A stretch of DNA of 58,491 nucleotides, taken from positions 1-58,491 of IMG/VR virus record IMGVR_UViG_3300009177_000010, one strand, 5' to 3'. The notes below the pieces were generated by a model. That model was not told the origin of the DNA and searched no databases. It worked only from the letters and a program-made list of their open reading frames with translations. This document shows positions 7,607 through 15,086 of this stretch, piece after piece. Position numbers and translations under genes: made by a program. Source of the DNA: a virus. Each line of letters begins with the position of its first letter. The first letter of the stretch is position 1.

Positions 7607-7787
7607 CCTGCTTGAAGAATTGTACCGGGCTGATGCGCTGTATCCGGCTGCTGTGCTGATGCTGCTGTTCGGGCTGGCCGCGTTAATCTTCGCCTTCTCG
7701 TGTGGCGTGGCCTTTGCCATCAAAAAGGTGCATCAGTGCGCGCATCCAGCGGAAGATGAGCACCGCACTTTCCCGGAGGGCCAGTAA
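7599..7787 (+). CDS. Small single-pass membrane protein
   Basis: 62 residues with one hydrophobic segment (about 16-41) and a short charged C-terminus. The ATG at 7599 lies behind CTACTTGGAGAAAATA, so the shorter of the possible starts is used. It overlaps both neighbours by a few bases, as part of a tightly packed early operon. Function unknown. Confidence 0.6.
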   Translation: MNNLLEELYRADALYPAAVLMLLFGLAALIFAFSCGVAFAIKKVHQCAHPAEDEHRTFPEGQ

Positions 7788-8098
7788 TGTTCGTACTGCA
7801 ATCAACGTTCGATAAGATGCAGAAAAGAGCTTCCATCGCTGAGTCGGCTTATTGGACAACGAAGGCTCGCCACGACAACCTGCTGACGCAGTGGAATGAC
7901 CTCGTTGATAGGATCAACAAAAAGGGTGGAGAGGCATTCCTAAAGCGTGCAAAGATTCCTACCGGCTGCGAATTCGAGCCAGAGGACGTGCAGCGCCTCA
8001 TCCAACTTTGTCACCCTGACCGACATGATGGTAAGCCACTGGCCACGGAGATGACGCAGAAACTGGTCGCCCTCAAGCAGAAACTGGAGGCGAAGTGA
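7787..8098 (+). CDS. J-domain-like small protein
   Basis: 103 residues. A coiled N-terminal half is followed by LIQLCHPDRHDGK with an HPD tripeptide at 76-78 and a helix after it, as in the core of DnaJ J-domains. The domain would engage host DnaK. Start and stop overlap the neighbours (TAATG upstream, GTGA downstream). Many phages carry such fragments; the role here is inferred from the motif only. Confidence 0.6.
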   Translation: MFVLQSTFDKMQKRASIAESAYWTTKARHDNLLTQWNDLVDRINKKGGEAFLKRAKIPTGCEFEPEDVQRLIQLCHPDRHDGKPLATEMTQKLVALKQKLEAK

Positions 8099-8598
8099 AT
8101 ATTCTGGCGATCGACATCGGCTCGCAACTCGGTTGGGCATTGACGAAGCGCGACGGAAGCATACGCAGCGGCAGCGAAGGCTTTGCGCCCGGCAAGCACG
8201 GTGGCCATGGTGGGCGCTTCCTTGCCTTCATGGCCTTCCTTAACCAGATCAGGAACGCGCATGGAGACATCCACGCTGTTTATTACGAGGATGTGAAGAT
8301 GCACCAGGGTGTGCTCGCTGCGCATGCTTACGGAGGCTTCCTGGCGATCCTGCAGGCGTGGTGCTTCACGAATGGCCGCGTGCCGCTGTATCCGCTCGGC
8401 TTTGGCCAGATCAAGAAGGCATGGACAGGCACAGGCAATGCGAAGAAGGACAAGATGATCGCCTGTGCAAAGCAGCGCGGCTTCGCGCCGGCCGATGACA
8501 ACGAAGCCGACGCGCTGGCGATCTTGTCGCTGGCCTGCCAGCATGAAGGGCGCCCATTCCCAGCACCGAATGCAAAGCCTGAAGGAGCGCTCCTATGA
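8095..8598 (+). CDS. RuvC-like Holliday junction resolvase
   Basis: 167 residues with an RNase H-like fold signature: LAIDIGS with D7, YYED with E65, and DDNEADALAIL with E137/D139, which together give the acidic active site of RuvC/Rap-type resolvases. It starts with GTG overlapping the previous stop. It would cut branched recombination or replication intermediates before packaging. Confidence 0.8.
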   Translation: MNILAIDIGSQLGWALTKRDGSIRSGSEGFAPGKHGGHGGRFLAFMAFLNQIRNAHGDIHAVYYEDVKMHQGVLAAHAYGGFLAILQAWCFTNGRVPLYPLGFGQIKKAWTGTGNAKKDKMIACAKQRGFAPADDNEADALAILSLACQHEGRPFPAPNAKPEGALL

Positions 8599-8855
8599 TC
8601 TGCCCAGAAGACGGCACACGCATGGGCTGCGTCGATACGCGCCAGAAGCAGGACTTCGTCAGCCGCGCCTACAAGTGCCCGAAGTGCGGCGGCCGGTTCC
8701 TGACCGCTGAGGTCTTCCGCGAAAAGGGCAAGTCAGGCCGTGGCCGACAGCTGACTATCAGCGGCGAAGCCTTCGGCCAGCAACAGATCCAGGAAGCAAA
8801 GCAGCGCATAGCCTACCGCCTGCGCGCCGCCATTGATTCGATCATGGAAGACTGA
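8595..8855 (+). CDS. Zinc-ribbon regulatory protein (NrdR/Ogr-like N-terminus)
   Basis: 86 residues. CPEDGTRM near the N-terminus and CPKCGGRFLTAEVF at about 27-40 form a zinc ribbon like that of NrdR, followed by a helical tail. Overlaps the resolvase stop (ATGA). It could bind DNA or RNA. The target is unknown. Confidence 0.55.
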   Translation: MICPEDGTRMGCVDTRQKQDFVSRAYKCPKCGGRFLTAEVFREKGKSGRGRQLTISGEAFGQQQIQEAKQRIAYRLRAAIDSIMED

Positions 8856-8864
8856 GCAACACGA

Positions 8865-8893
8865 TTGCACTGGTCATGCACAAGTGCAATAAT
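8865..8893 (+). promoter_or_regulatory. Putative promoter with overlapping palindromic operator
   Basis: TTGCAC (8865-8870), 17 bases, AATAAT (8888-8893). The arms TTGCACT (8865-8871) and AGTGCAA (8883-8889) are perfect inverted repeats that cover the promoter, so a dimeric repressor could block it. It lies in the only real gap of the rightward operon, before the gene at 8942. Confidence 0.5.
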
Positions 8894-8941
8894 TTAGTTC
8901 GCGCTTCGGCGTGAAAACCTTTACTGCTTTGGAGAGAGCAT

Positions 8942-9379
8942 ATGAAAATCATGAAAGTCACGGCATGCGGCGCCGTAGCCGCTTGCCACGATAACCCCAC
9001 GGATTACCGCTTCGACTTCCCGGAAGATGCCGACCGCAAACAGGTCGCCAGCTATGCGCTGGAACGACTCGCTGCAGCGCGCCACGCCGACAACATGACC
9101 CACATCAGCAACCTGGTTCCGATGGTCAACAACCAGGCCGTGCGCGATTCGATCTGTTCGTTCATGGAAAGTGTCGGCATGCCGCGCGTCTATGTGCCGG
9201 CGCTGCCGAAAGAAGAGGACAAGCGTCAGCCGAGTAAGGTGGCCGGCTACATTCTCGACCTGGACCGCGAAGTACCAACCGTCGATGGCTGGGCGCAGTC
9301 CGAGAAACGCTACGGTGATCTGCTGAAGCGCTACCTGTCGTTTGTCGAAACCACCACCAAGGAGAGCGCCCATGTCTGA
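8942..9379 (+). CDS. Hypothetical early protein
   Basis: 145 residues, alpha-helical in appearance, with no motif I recognise. It is the first gene after the operator-promoter at 8865 and precedes the two replication-like genes. The start has GGAG nine bases upstream. Function unknown. Confidence 0.6.
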   Translation: MKIMKVTACGAVAACHDNPTDYRFDFPEDADRKQVASYALERLAAARHADNMTHISNLVPMVNNQAVRDSICSFMESVGMPRVYVPALPKEEDKRQPSKVAGYILDLDREVPTVDGWAQSEKRYGDLLKRYLSFVETTTKESAHV

Positions 9380-9908
9380 CCATGAATCGCTGCGAGAAGC
9401 AGCGCAGTTCCCGTCGCCGAAGACGGTGGTGCGCACCGAAGACCTGGTTGCGCTGCTCAATGCCTACGATGAGCTGAAGGTGCAGGCCCAGCCGAAGCGT
9501 AAGGCAGCCGCCAAGAAAGCGGCAAAGGAATCTGCAGAACTCCCCGCATGGCTGCCACTGGAAGCCTGGGAGGCGTTTCTCGCCATGCGTGTGAAGATCA
9601 AGAAGCCTGCGACTGAGCGTGCACAGAAGCTGATCCTGAACGACCTGGAGCGCTTCCGTCAGCGCGGCATGGACCCGGAGGCCGTGCTGGACCAGTCCAC
9701 GCGCAAGAGCTGGCAAGATGTCTATGAGCTGAAGGAGCAGTTCCAACAGCACCTGGACCAGCGCCACACCGGCCGCCGCCAGCAGCCAGACCGCCGCCAG
9801 GTCATCAAGGAAAGCGACACCGAACGTGCCGCGCGCCGCGATCGCTGGGGCATTCCAGACCTGCCGCCTTCCAGTTTTGACGATGAGGTGATTGATGCGT
9901 CCAACTGA
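9372..9908 (+). CDS. Replication-initiation-like protein (C-terminal primosome-type domain)
   Basis: 178 residues. A Lys/Ala-rich linker (about 40-60) precedes a domain with W, F and R spaced as in AWEAFLAMRVKIKKPATERA and GMDPEAVLDQSTRKSWQDVY, which resembles the C-terminal domain of phage replication O-like/DnaT-like proteins. The ATG at 9372 follows AAGGAG. It overlaps the next gene, so the pair may act like lambda O and P to recruit host helicase. This is inference from motif and order. Confidence 0.55.
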   Translation: MSDHESLREAAQFPSPKTVVRTEDLVALLNAYDELKVQAQPKRKAAAKKAAKESAELPAWLPLEAWEAFLAMRVKIKKPATERAQKLILNDLERFRQRGMDPEAVLDQSTRKSWQDVYELKEQFQQHLDQRHTGRRQQPDRRQVIKESDTERAARRDRWGIPDLPPSSFDDEVIDASN

Positions 9909-10593
9909 CCGCAAGAAGTTCGAGGCGGTAATGGTCGACGCGCGCAACCTGATCGGTCAAGGCGAACCCTACAGCGACGGTGATCTGGACCTGATGTTCG
10001 CGGCCTTGATGGATCTGGAACTGGTGCAAATCCAGCGCGCGTTGATCGACCACATGAACGGCAAGGATGGCCGCTGGCGCCCGAATCCGCATTACATTCG
10101 TGAGGCGATGAAGGCGCGTGCGAGCGTTGCGTGGGTATCGGCCGATGAAGCCTGGGCACGCATCCCGAAGCCTGGACCGCGCGCCAGCCTGACCGATTGG
10201 CGCGGCAAGACGGTGACCGATTACCGCACCGGCAACTGGCCGCCTTGCCTGCTGAACCAGGCCACGACGGAAGCCATGGCACTGGCGGCGCCGTACCTGG
10301 AGCAGGAGCCGTGCGATGTGAACGCCGCGCGCATGGCCTTCCGTGCCTGCTACGAGCGCATCGTGGAACAGGAGAAGCTGGCTAACCGCGCGCCGGTCTA
10401 CCGCGTCTCAGGCGGCGGCACGCATGAAGAGCGCCAGATGTTGCTGCAACAGGGTGTCGAGCAGGGGCTGCTGCCAGCTTCTGCTGCACCGGTTACTGGA
10501 CAACTCGAATACAACCCCGCCGGACAAGCGCGTATCGCGCAGGAGATGGCCAAGATCAAGGCGCTGGTGGCGCCGAAAGGAAATCATGAGTGA
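9895..10593 (+). CDS. Replication P-like/primosomal protein
   Basis: 232 residues. The first 90 residues (for example DLMFAALMDLELVQIQRALIDH and WRPNPHYIREA) resemble replisome-organiser proteins that load helicase. The ATG at 9895 lies inside the end of the previous gene. The rest is unfamiliar. With the 9372 gene it is the only replication candidate; there is no polymerase, primase or helicase in the window, so host enzymes must be used. Confidence 0.5.
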   Translation: MRPTDRKKFEAVMVDARNLIGQGEPYSDGDLDLMFAALMDLELVQIQRALIDHMNGKDGRWRPNPHYIREAMKARASVAWVSADEAWARIPKPGPRASLTDWRGKTVTDYRTGNWPPCLLNQATTEAMALAAPYLEQEPCDVNAARMAFRACYERIVEQEKLANRAPVYRVSGGGTHEERQMLLQQGVEQGLLPASAAPVTGQLEYNPAGQARIAQEMAKIKALVAPKGNHE

Positions 10594-10816
10594 TATCAAA
10601 GACGGCGGTTCTGCATTCCCACTTTCGGTAGCAATTTAGCCGATCTGTGATGAGCATATCGCTTACACAGGAATGTCCTTGCGTGATTATTTTGCGGCCA
10701 AGGCGATGCATGCACTGCTCTCCAACCCAAGTTCTGTTGGCATAAATGGAGAAACTATTTCGAAAGCAGCGTATGGTGTTGCCAATCGTATGCTGGATGC
10801 GCGGGAGGCGAAGTGA
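10586..10816 (+). CDS. Small phage protein, interrupted by an in-frame TAG at codon 18
   Basis: From an ATG at 10586 (AAAGGAAATC upstream) the frame reads MSDIKDGGSAFPLSVAI, TAG at 10637-10639, PICDEHIAYTGMSLRDYFAA and on to TGA at 10814. Both halves match a common phage family that opens with DGGPAFP and continues GMSLRDYFAAKAM, so this is one gene of 76 codons with a nonsense codon. The DNA is richer in AT than its neighbours, as in an exchanged cassette. Function of the family is unknown. Confidence 0.65.
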
Positions 10817-11217
10817 GCGACGACATCAACTACTGCAACTGCGCGGCACATAGCTGCCCAATGTTGGGTGTAATGTCGCGCAGCACCACCGGCAGCAAGG
10901 AGTGGTACTGCGGCATCCACTTCGGCGCGCCGGCCAACCGCTGGGGCCAGATCACCGACGAACTGAACCGCCTCGGATGGCTCGTGACTATCACGCGCAA
11001 CCTGCGCGCGGCCACTGTGCAGAACGTGCAGGCCGTCATCAAGGCGGCGCATAAGGAGATCGCGCTGAACCAGAGCGGCCACCTGCGCATGTCCGACAAT
11101 GAAGACGCGCACCGCTGGTTGATCCGGCTGGAAGCTACGCTGTTCCATGCGTGCCAGGATCGCCAGCAGGAGCTGCAACCGGCAGCAGAACCACAGGGAG
11201 AAAATAGTGCTGCCTAA
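10813..11217 (+). CDS. Hypothetical protein with Cys/His cluster
   Basis: 134 residues, GTG start overlapping the previous stop. The N-terminus holds CNCAAHSCPM and WYCGIHFG, which could bind zinc; the rest is helical. No family recognised. Confidence 0.6.
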   Translation: MSDDINYCNCAAHSCPMLGVMSRSTTGSKEWYCGIHFGAPANRWGQITDELNRLGWLVTITRNLRAATVQNVQAVIKAAHKEIALNQSGHLRMSDNEDAHRWLIRLEATLFHACQDRQQELQPAAEPQGENSAA

Positions 11218-11551
11218 TGATGAAACCTTCATGTCGATGCTGAAGAACAAGGAAGCTGTGCTCACCAGTATCCTTAAAGACATCGAAGTCTCAGCAGCCA
11301 ATGCTAAAGCATTCGAGCAACTGGAACAGCTTTACAAAGACGGCGAGCCTGTCAGCACAGACCGCGCATTGGCTGCATGTGCCAAGTCCCTCAGGCACGC
11401 CAATCAGATCAACCAGCGCCTGCTTATGATCGCGCTGGTGTATGCGTCGGGTGGTGACTTCTCAGCAGATGCGGGCAAGGTGCTGGTGAAGATGGGCCGC
11501 GGCGAAGAAGCGCTGCGCGAAATGATGCGCCAGAAAATGGAGGGGCGCTGA
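11207..11551 (+). CDS. Hypothetical helical protein
   Basis: 114 residues. I chose the GTG at 11207 because it sits behind CCACAGGGAGAAAATA, the leader repeated before early genes here; an ATG at 11231 is the alternative. The start lies within the end of the previous gene. No motif recognised. Confidence 0.55.
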   Translation: MLPNDETFMSMLKNKEAVLTSILKDIEVSAANAKAFEQLEQLYKDGEPVSTDRALAACAKSLRHANQINQRLLMIALVYASGGDFSADAGKVLVKMGRGEEALREMMRQKMEGR

Positions 11552-11552
11552 G

Positions 11553-11963
11553 ATGACCTTCAAATACCGTGACAAACGCAGCCCATTCGCCGTGATCGAA
11601 GCCAAGGCCAAGCCGGACCAGGATGCAGTCGACAAGATTCACATGAACGCGCTCACCGCGCTGGATGCGGCAAAGCGCGGGCAGGCGACACATGCGCTGG
11701 CCAATACGCTCACCGAGCACCTGATGGCCGGCGTGCTGCTCTGGGCACGCATGGGTAACCGGGCGCTGTATGAACGCGCCGTTGCTGCCTGGATGGCCAT
11801 GTCGAAGGCATGCAAGCGCGACACGCAGCTGCTTGACCTGACGACTGGCGAGTACTGCGATATCCGCGTGGCGATGATCTACTATCTGCGCGCGATCCCG
11901 CAGCTGGAAGTAGGCATTCTTGCGGCGGTGTTTCTGGAGGCGCAGCGCAAGCTGTGGGTGTGA
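11553..11963 (+). CDS. Hypothetical early protein
   Basis: 136 residues, mostly helical, starting MTFKYRDKRSPFAVIEAKAK. It is packed closely against its neighbours and ends one base before the next ATG. Its place near the end of the early operon is where an antiterminator would lie in lambdoid phages, but I see no motif to support that. Confidence 0.55.
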   Translation: MTFKYRDKRSPFAVIEAKAKPDQDAVDKIHMNALTALDAAKRGQATHALANTLTEHLMAGVLLWARMGNRALYERAVAAWMAMSKACKRDTQLLDLTTGEYCDIRVAMIYYLRAIPQLEVGILAAVFLEAQRKLWV

Positions 11964-11964
11964 C

Positions 11965-12198
11965 ATGATACTGAAAATCAATGGCTTCGTTCCGATCGCT
12001 CCATGCGTCTCAAGACTGTCATGGCATGGCGCTAATCTGGTTTCTCTCACACCACGCGGCAGGTATTTACAGGATCAATCTCGGCTGCGCTGGGAGCGTA
12101 ATTACCCAGAGAATGCCGAGTATGCGCGGCAGCCGATCATGGAATGCGAGGTCGGGTTCAGCGAGAACTTCCGCTTCATCAATAGTCCAGATCTCTGA
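11965..12198 (+). CDS. Small hypothetical protein
   Basis: 77 residues, from an ATG directly after the previous stop (TGACATG). No membrane segment or motif seen. Translation is probably coupled to the gene before it. Confidence 0.45.
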   Translation: MILKINGFVPIAPCVSRLSWHGANLVSLTPRGRYLQDQSRLRWERNYPENAEYARQPIMECEVGFSENFRFINSPDL

Positions 12199-12320
12199 TG
12201 TCGTAGGCATTCTCCTACATGACACACGAGTAACACATTCCAAATGGAAATGATGTAGAGTTTTGTTTGTGCAATCCCGTGCCGGGCGGCTTCCCCGGTA
12301 AATCCTGAAGGAGTAACTAC

Positions 12321-12764
12321 ATGAAGAAAGCAATGACCTCCCTGCTGCTGGCCGCCGCTGCGCTGCTGGCTGCGGGTACTGCGATGGCGGGTTCCCTGCC
12401 ATTCGCTGTGAAGACCGCCTCCGGTGTTCTGGTGCAAGTTGAAGGTGCTGTCGATTTCGACAAGAGCGTTTCCCCGGCTGAGCTGCGCGTGACCCGCTTC
12501 GGCGTCGATACCACTGGCCAGCCTGTCGCTGTGGTGACTGCCTATGCTGATCCGAGCAACGTGGCCTACAGCAAGCTGGCCGGCGTTGCCAATGCCAACG
12601 GCTACTTCCAGCTGGGCACCTCGACTAAGTACGCAAACGCGAAAACCGCCCAGTCCGTAACCTGCGCCAGCGGCCTGTCGCAATTCACCTACACCGTGGG
12701 CGTGCGCTCGGCCAGCGATTCCTGCGGCGCCTTTAATGCGGCAAACAGTCAGGCCATTCCGTAA
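12321..12764 (+). CDS. Secreted/periplasmic phage protein with Sec signal peptide
   Basis: 147 residues. Residues 1-23 form a textbook signal peptide (MKKAMTSLLL, hydrophobic core, AMA cleavage site). The mature part is small and beta-rich, with two cysteines (C115, C135) that could form a disulphide after export. It is the last gene of the rightward operon, set off by 122 bases and followed by a strong terminator, so it may be a separately expressed accessory gene acting in the periplasm, for example on the envelope or on superinfection. The function is not known. Confidence 0.7.
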   Translation: MKKAMTSLLLAAAALLAAGTAMAGSLPFAVKTASGVLVQVEGAVDFDKSVSPAELRVTRFGVDTTGQPVAVVTAYADPSNVAYSKLAGVANANGYFQLGTSTKYANAKTAQSVTCASGLSQFTYTVGVRSASDSCGAFNAANSQAIP

Positions 12765-12787
12765 CTTGGTAGCCTGGTAAAGAGAAA

Positions 12788-12811
12788 GCCCGCAGAACGC
12801 GGGCTTTTTTT
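12788..12811. terminator. Intrinsic terminator between convergent early and late operons
   Basis: GCCCGC (12788-12793), AGAAC loop, GCGGGC (12799-12804), followed by seven T. The flanking A and T runs let it act in both directions. It separates the + early genes from the - late genes. Confidence 0.85.
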
Positions 12812-13328
12812 ATGGCTTGAACTCGCCCGTATCGGCTATGGCACGACAGGCTTCGTAGCGCTGGAGGAGGTCGTTGTAATCTCGCACGTCTCGCGCAATA
12901 CCTGCTCCGATGCGGAGAACGTCCGCAGCAGCGTCAGGCACCAGCGGTTGTCCTTCTTCTGTGCCATGTCCGGCGGCAGTGGGTCGATCTTCACTCGCGG
13001 CGGTGGCTGATACGGTGCTGGCGGCTGGGCAGAACAGGCGCACAGTGCCAGCACGAGCGCGGCGTTCAAGGTCAGCAATCTGGGCTTCATGGCGTTGGTT
13101 CTCCTGGTAACGGCGTTCGTCCTGGTCGCGCATGGCAGCGCGCAGGGACTCGGTTTCTTCCTGGGCCTTGGCCATATCCTTGGCATGCTGCTTGAGCCCT
13201 TCTGCAACAGCACGGTCATAGCCGCGCTGCTCAACCTGTTCGAGGTAACGGTGGCCTGCGAACCAGAGCGCACCGACCGCGGCCAGCGCCAGTGCTGCAC
13301 GCAGCACGAATGAGGGAATCGGGATCAC
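12810..13328 (-). CDS. Rz: Rz-like inner-membrane spanin
   Basis: 172 residues from a GTG at 13328, with an N-terminal hydrophobic segment (about 10-25), then a long coiled coil (residues 30-100) rich in Glu, Gln and Arg. Size and topology are those of i-spanins. The o-spanin gene is nested in another frame at 12836-13090, the classic Rz/Rz1 arrangement. It disrupts the outer membrane at lysis after the endolysin has cut the wall. It overlaps the endolysin end by four bases. Confidence 0.8.
   Translation of the reverse strand: MIPIPSFVLRAALALAAVGALWFAGHRYLEQVEQRGYDRAVAEGLKQHAKDMAKAQEETESLRAAMRDQDERRYQENQRHEAQIADLERRARAGTVRLFCPAASTVSATAASEDRPTAAGHGTEEGQPLVPDAAADVLRIGAGIARDVRDYNDLLQRYEACRAIADTGEFKP
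12836..13090 (-). CDS. Rz1: Rz1-like outer-membrane spanin lipoprotein, nested in Rz
   Basis: 84 residues, fully inside Rz in another frame. A basic start and hydrophobic core lead to a lipobox-like LALCACSA (C17 or C19), followed by a proline-rich SAQPPAPYQPPPRV. This is the normal look of Rz1. The C-terminal half is longer and less proline-rich than usual. Confidence 0.75.
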   Translation of the reverse strand: MKPRLLTLNAALVLALCACSAQPPAPYQPPPRVKIDPLPPDMAQKKDNRWCLTLLRTFSASEQVLRETCEITTTSSSATKPVVP

Positions 13329-13855
13329 GTAAAAATCTCCAGTGCTTTGCGGGTGAAGGCGAGGCGTTCGGCCAGCCCATTGGCACCGCCGTTGATGCGG
13401 CGGCTTATCTTCTCCCACTCGCCGGCATCGGCCAGTGCGTTCAGGCCACGCGTCGACCAGAACCAGGCTGCAGAACGGCAGGCCAGCTCCGGCGTCTCCA
13501 GCAACTCAGGGTTGCTCAGCAGGTCGGCACCGAGCGCCTTGCCGCAGATGTCGTAATTGGTGCGGCCGGTGACCTGGATCAAGCCGCGACCAAGGTAGCG
13601 CACGCCGTCGCCTGCATGGATATTGCCGAGGTCTTTGCGGCCTTCGTAGCTGCGCTGGGCAGGTGTTGGCCCCCACAGTTCGCGCACATAGCGCAGCTGG
13701 CCGGATTCATGCGCCAGCTGGGCCAGGAAGCCTGCCATGCGCTCGCGGCTGGTGATGCTGAACTCGCTCATCGCGGAATTGAGTGGATTCAGAAAGCGTG
13801 TGGCGCGCTGGCCGGAGAGCGGCATGATCTGCTGCAGTTCTTCAATTCGCAGCAT
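13325..13855 (-). CDS. Endolysin, glycoside hydrolase family 19 (chitinase-like)
   Basis: 176 residues. LAHESGQ with E50 and REL with E60 fit the two catalytic acids, and YLGRGLIQVTGRTNY at 87-101 is the diagnostic GH19 stretch. It would cut peptidoglycan glycan strands. There is no signal peptide, so it depends on a holin. It overlaps the spanin gene at one end and the holin gene at the other, forming a compact lysis cassette. Confidence 0.9.
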   Translation of the reverse strand: MLRIEELQQIMPLSGQRATRFLNPLNSAMSEFSITSRERMAGFLAQLAHESGQLRYVRELWGPTPAQRSYEGRKDLGNIHAGDGVRYLGRGLIQVTGRTNYDICGKALGADLLSNPELLETPELACRSAAWFWSTRGLNALADAGEWEKISRRINGGANGLAERLAFTRKALEIFT

Positions 13856-14057
13856 CGTCTTTCCCTTGCTTCTTCAGGCGCCCGACGATACCTACGAACA
13901 GCAGCGCCATGGTGATACCGTGCACGACCTCCTTGGGGATGGAGGCTTTCATGTCCTCTGGGATGAACATCCAGGCACCCTGAATGGCCATGGCCACGGT
14001 CATGCTCTGGACTGAGATCCACTTCCATGCCTGCTTCCAGTCATCGACAAGCTTCAT
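13842..14057 (-). CDS. Holin candidate
   Basis: 71 residues with two hydrophobic segments (about 16-34 and 44-60) separated by PEDMKASIPKE and a basic C-terminus. Position directly before the endolysin and the size support a class II-like holin. Confidence 0.7.
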   Translation of the reverse strand: MKLVDDWKQAWKWISVQSMTVAMAIQGAWMFIPEDMKASIPKEVVHGITMALLFVGIVGRLKKQGKDDAAN

Positions 14058-14064
14058 GATTTCC

Positions 14065-14349
14065 TCACTGTTTGCTGAGCAGTTTCAGGATCAGATCGGA
14101 CAGGTTTTTCTCCACGGCGTTGATCCGCTCCTGCAACTGGATCACGACGGTGGCGAACTTCGTTTCATACAACCGCTCGATCCGTTCGATTTCACGCTGG
14201 TTGGATTCCTCCATTCGGCGCATGTCGTCCTTGTCCGCTTTGTTGCGCAGGCTGCCCTTGATTTCGGAATGGGCATCTTTCAGGAAGTAGGCAAGGATCA
14301 CGACGAGTAATGCGACAACGTACGGCCATGGTTTGTCGAAGTCAGGCAT
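14065..14349 (-). CDS. Membrane-anchored coiled-coil protein of the lysis cassette
   Basis: 94 residues: one N-terminal membrane segment (about 9-22), then a long charged coiled coil. It could be a holin partner or antiholin. Overlaps the next gene upstream by eight bases. Confidence 0.55.
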   Translation of the reverse strand: MPDFDKPWPYVVALLVVILAYFLKDAHSEIKGSLRNKADKDDMRRMEESNQREIERIERLYETKFATVVIQLQERINAVEKNLSDLILKLLSKQ

Positions 14350-14713
14350 GGTGCGCCCTCTCTTTCATTGTGTGATGGGAGAGAACGATGCAGGCGATCA
14401 GCTCTGCATGTTCACAGAGACGCACGAGTACATGGTAAGGACTTTCCGGTGGATAGCCGTTGAGCCACCAGCCAAGGCCATGCAGGGCCATCAGAATGAT
14501 GGAAATTCGCACGACGGGTTTGCTGGCGTTGGTGGCAATCAGGTAAGCCAGGAAGGCGACCGTCAGTTCCACCAGCGCGCAGTTCAGATAGAAATAGGCG
14601 TCCGGGATCGGCAGGAAAATGCCGCCGCCGACCACGAGGCATAGCCAAAACATGCGCAGATCACGCATGTTCAGCATCAGCGCCAGGGCCAGCATAACGC
14701 CGTACGAAATCAT
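14342..14713 (-). CDS. Multi-pass membrane protein of the lysis cassette
   Basis: 123 residues with about four hydrophobic segments and a His-rich end. It is coupled to both neighbours (ATGA overlap upstream). A holin or accessory membrane protein is likely from context; the family is not recognised. Confidence 0.55.
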   Translation of the reverse strand: MISYGVMLALALMLNMRDLRMFWLCLVVGGGIFLPIPDAYFYLNCALVELTVAFLAYLIATNASKPVVRISIILMALHGLGWWLNGYPPESPYHVLVRLCEHAELIACIVLSHHTMKERAHHA

Positions 14714-14802
14714 TTTTTCTTCGACTTCGCGGATGGGACGGTTGCGTCTTTCTTCGGTGGTGGTGGCGGTGGGTTGCCGTTGCCTGCGTGCAGTTTATAC
14801 AT
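14710..14802 (-). CDS. Very short Pro/Lys-rich peptide
   Basis: 30 residues: a start MYKLHAGNGN, a run of six prolines, then a Lys-rich end. The ATG at 14802 follows AAGGAG at good spacing, and the stop overlaps the next ATG. Function unknown. Confidence 0.45.
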   Translation of the reverse strand: MYKLHAGNGNPPPPPPKKDATVPSAKSKKK

Positions 14803-14912
14803 GGCCTAACTCCTTCTTTTTATTGCGGTTGTGGAATGTTACTGTTGCACATTTTAGCAGCACGATTGGGAACTAATTACCCGGCGTAAATCTCGTGCCT
14901 ATAATCGGCTGC

Positions 14913-15086
14913 ATGGGATCGCTCATCTTCTGGGCCACATGGCTGGCCATCTTCTGCTTCTTCGCTCTGACTACGCGCCAGCAGCGCCGTGCATGGCTGA
15001 GCACCTTCTGGTGCCTGGCCTGCATCAGCCTGACCGGCTCCATGCTGTCAGGCCTGCTGACACAGGGATACATCACGCTCGCGTAG
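14913..15086 (+). CDS. Possible leaderless small membrane protein on the opposite strand
   Basis: 57 residues with two hydrophobic segments (about 2-19 and 34-52). It is on the + strand inside the - strand late block. A perfect TATAAT at 14900-14905 places the transcript start at about the ATG, and there is no Shine-Dalgarno site, so it would be leaderless. The - strand has no gene between 14803 and 15072. An alternative start is GTG at 14895. Confidence 0.35.
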   Translation: MGSLIFWATWLAIFCFFALTTRQQRRAWLSTFWCLACISLTGSMLSGLLTQGYITLA

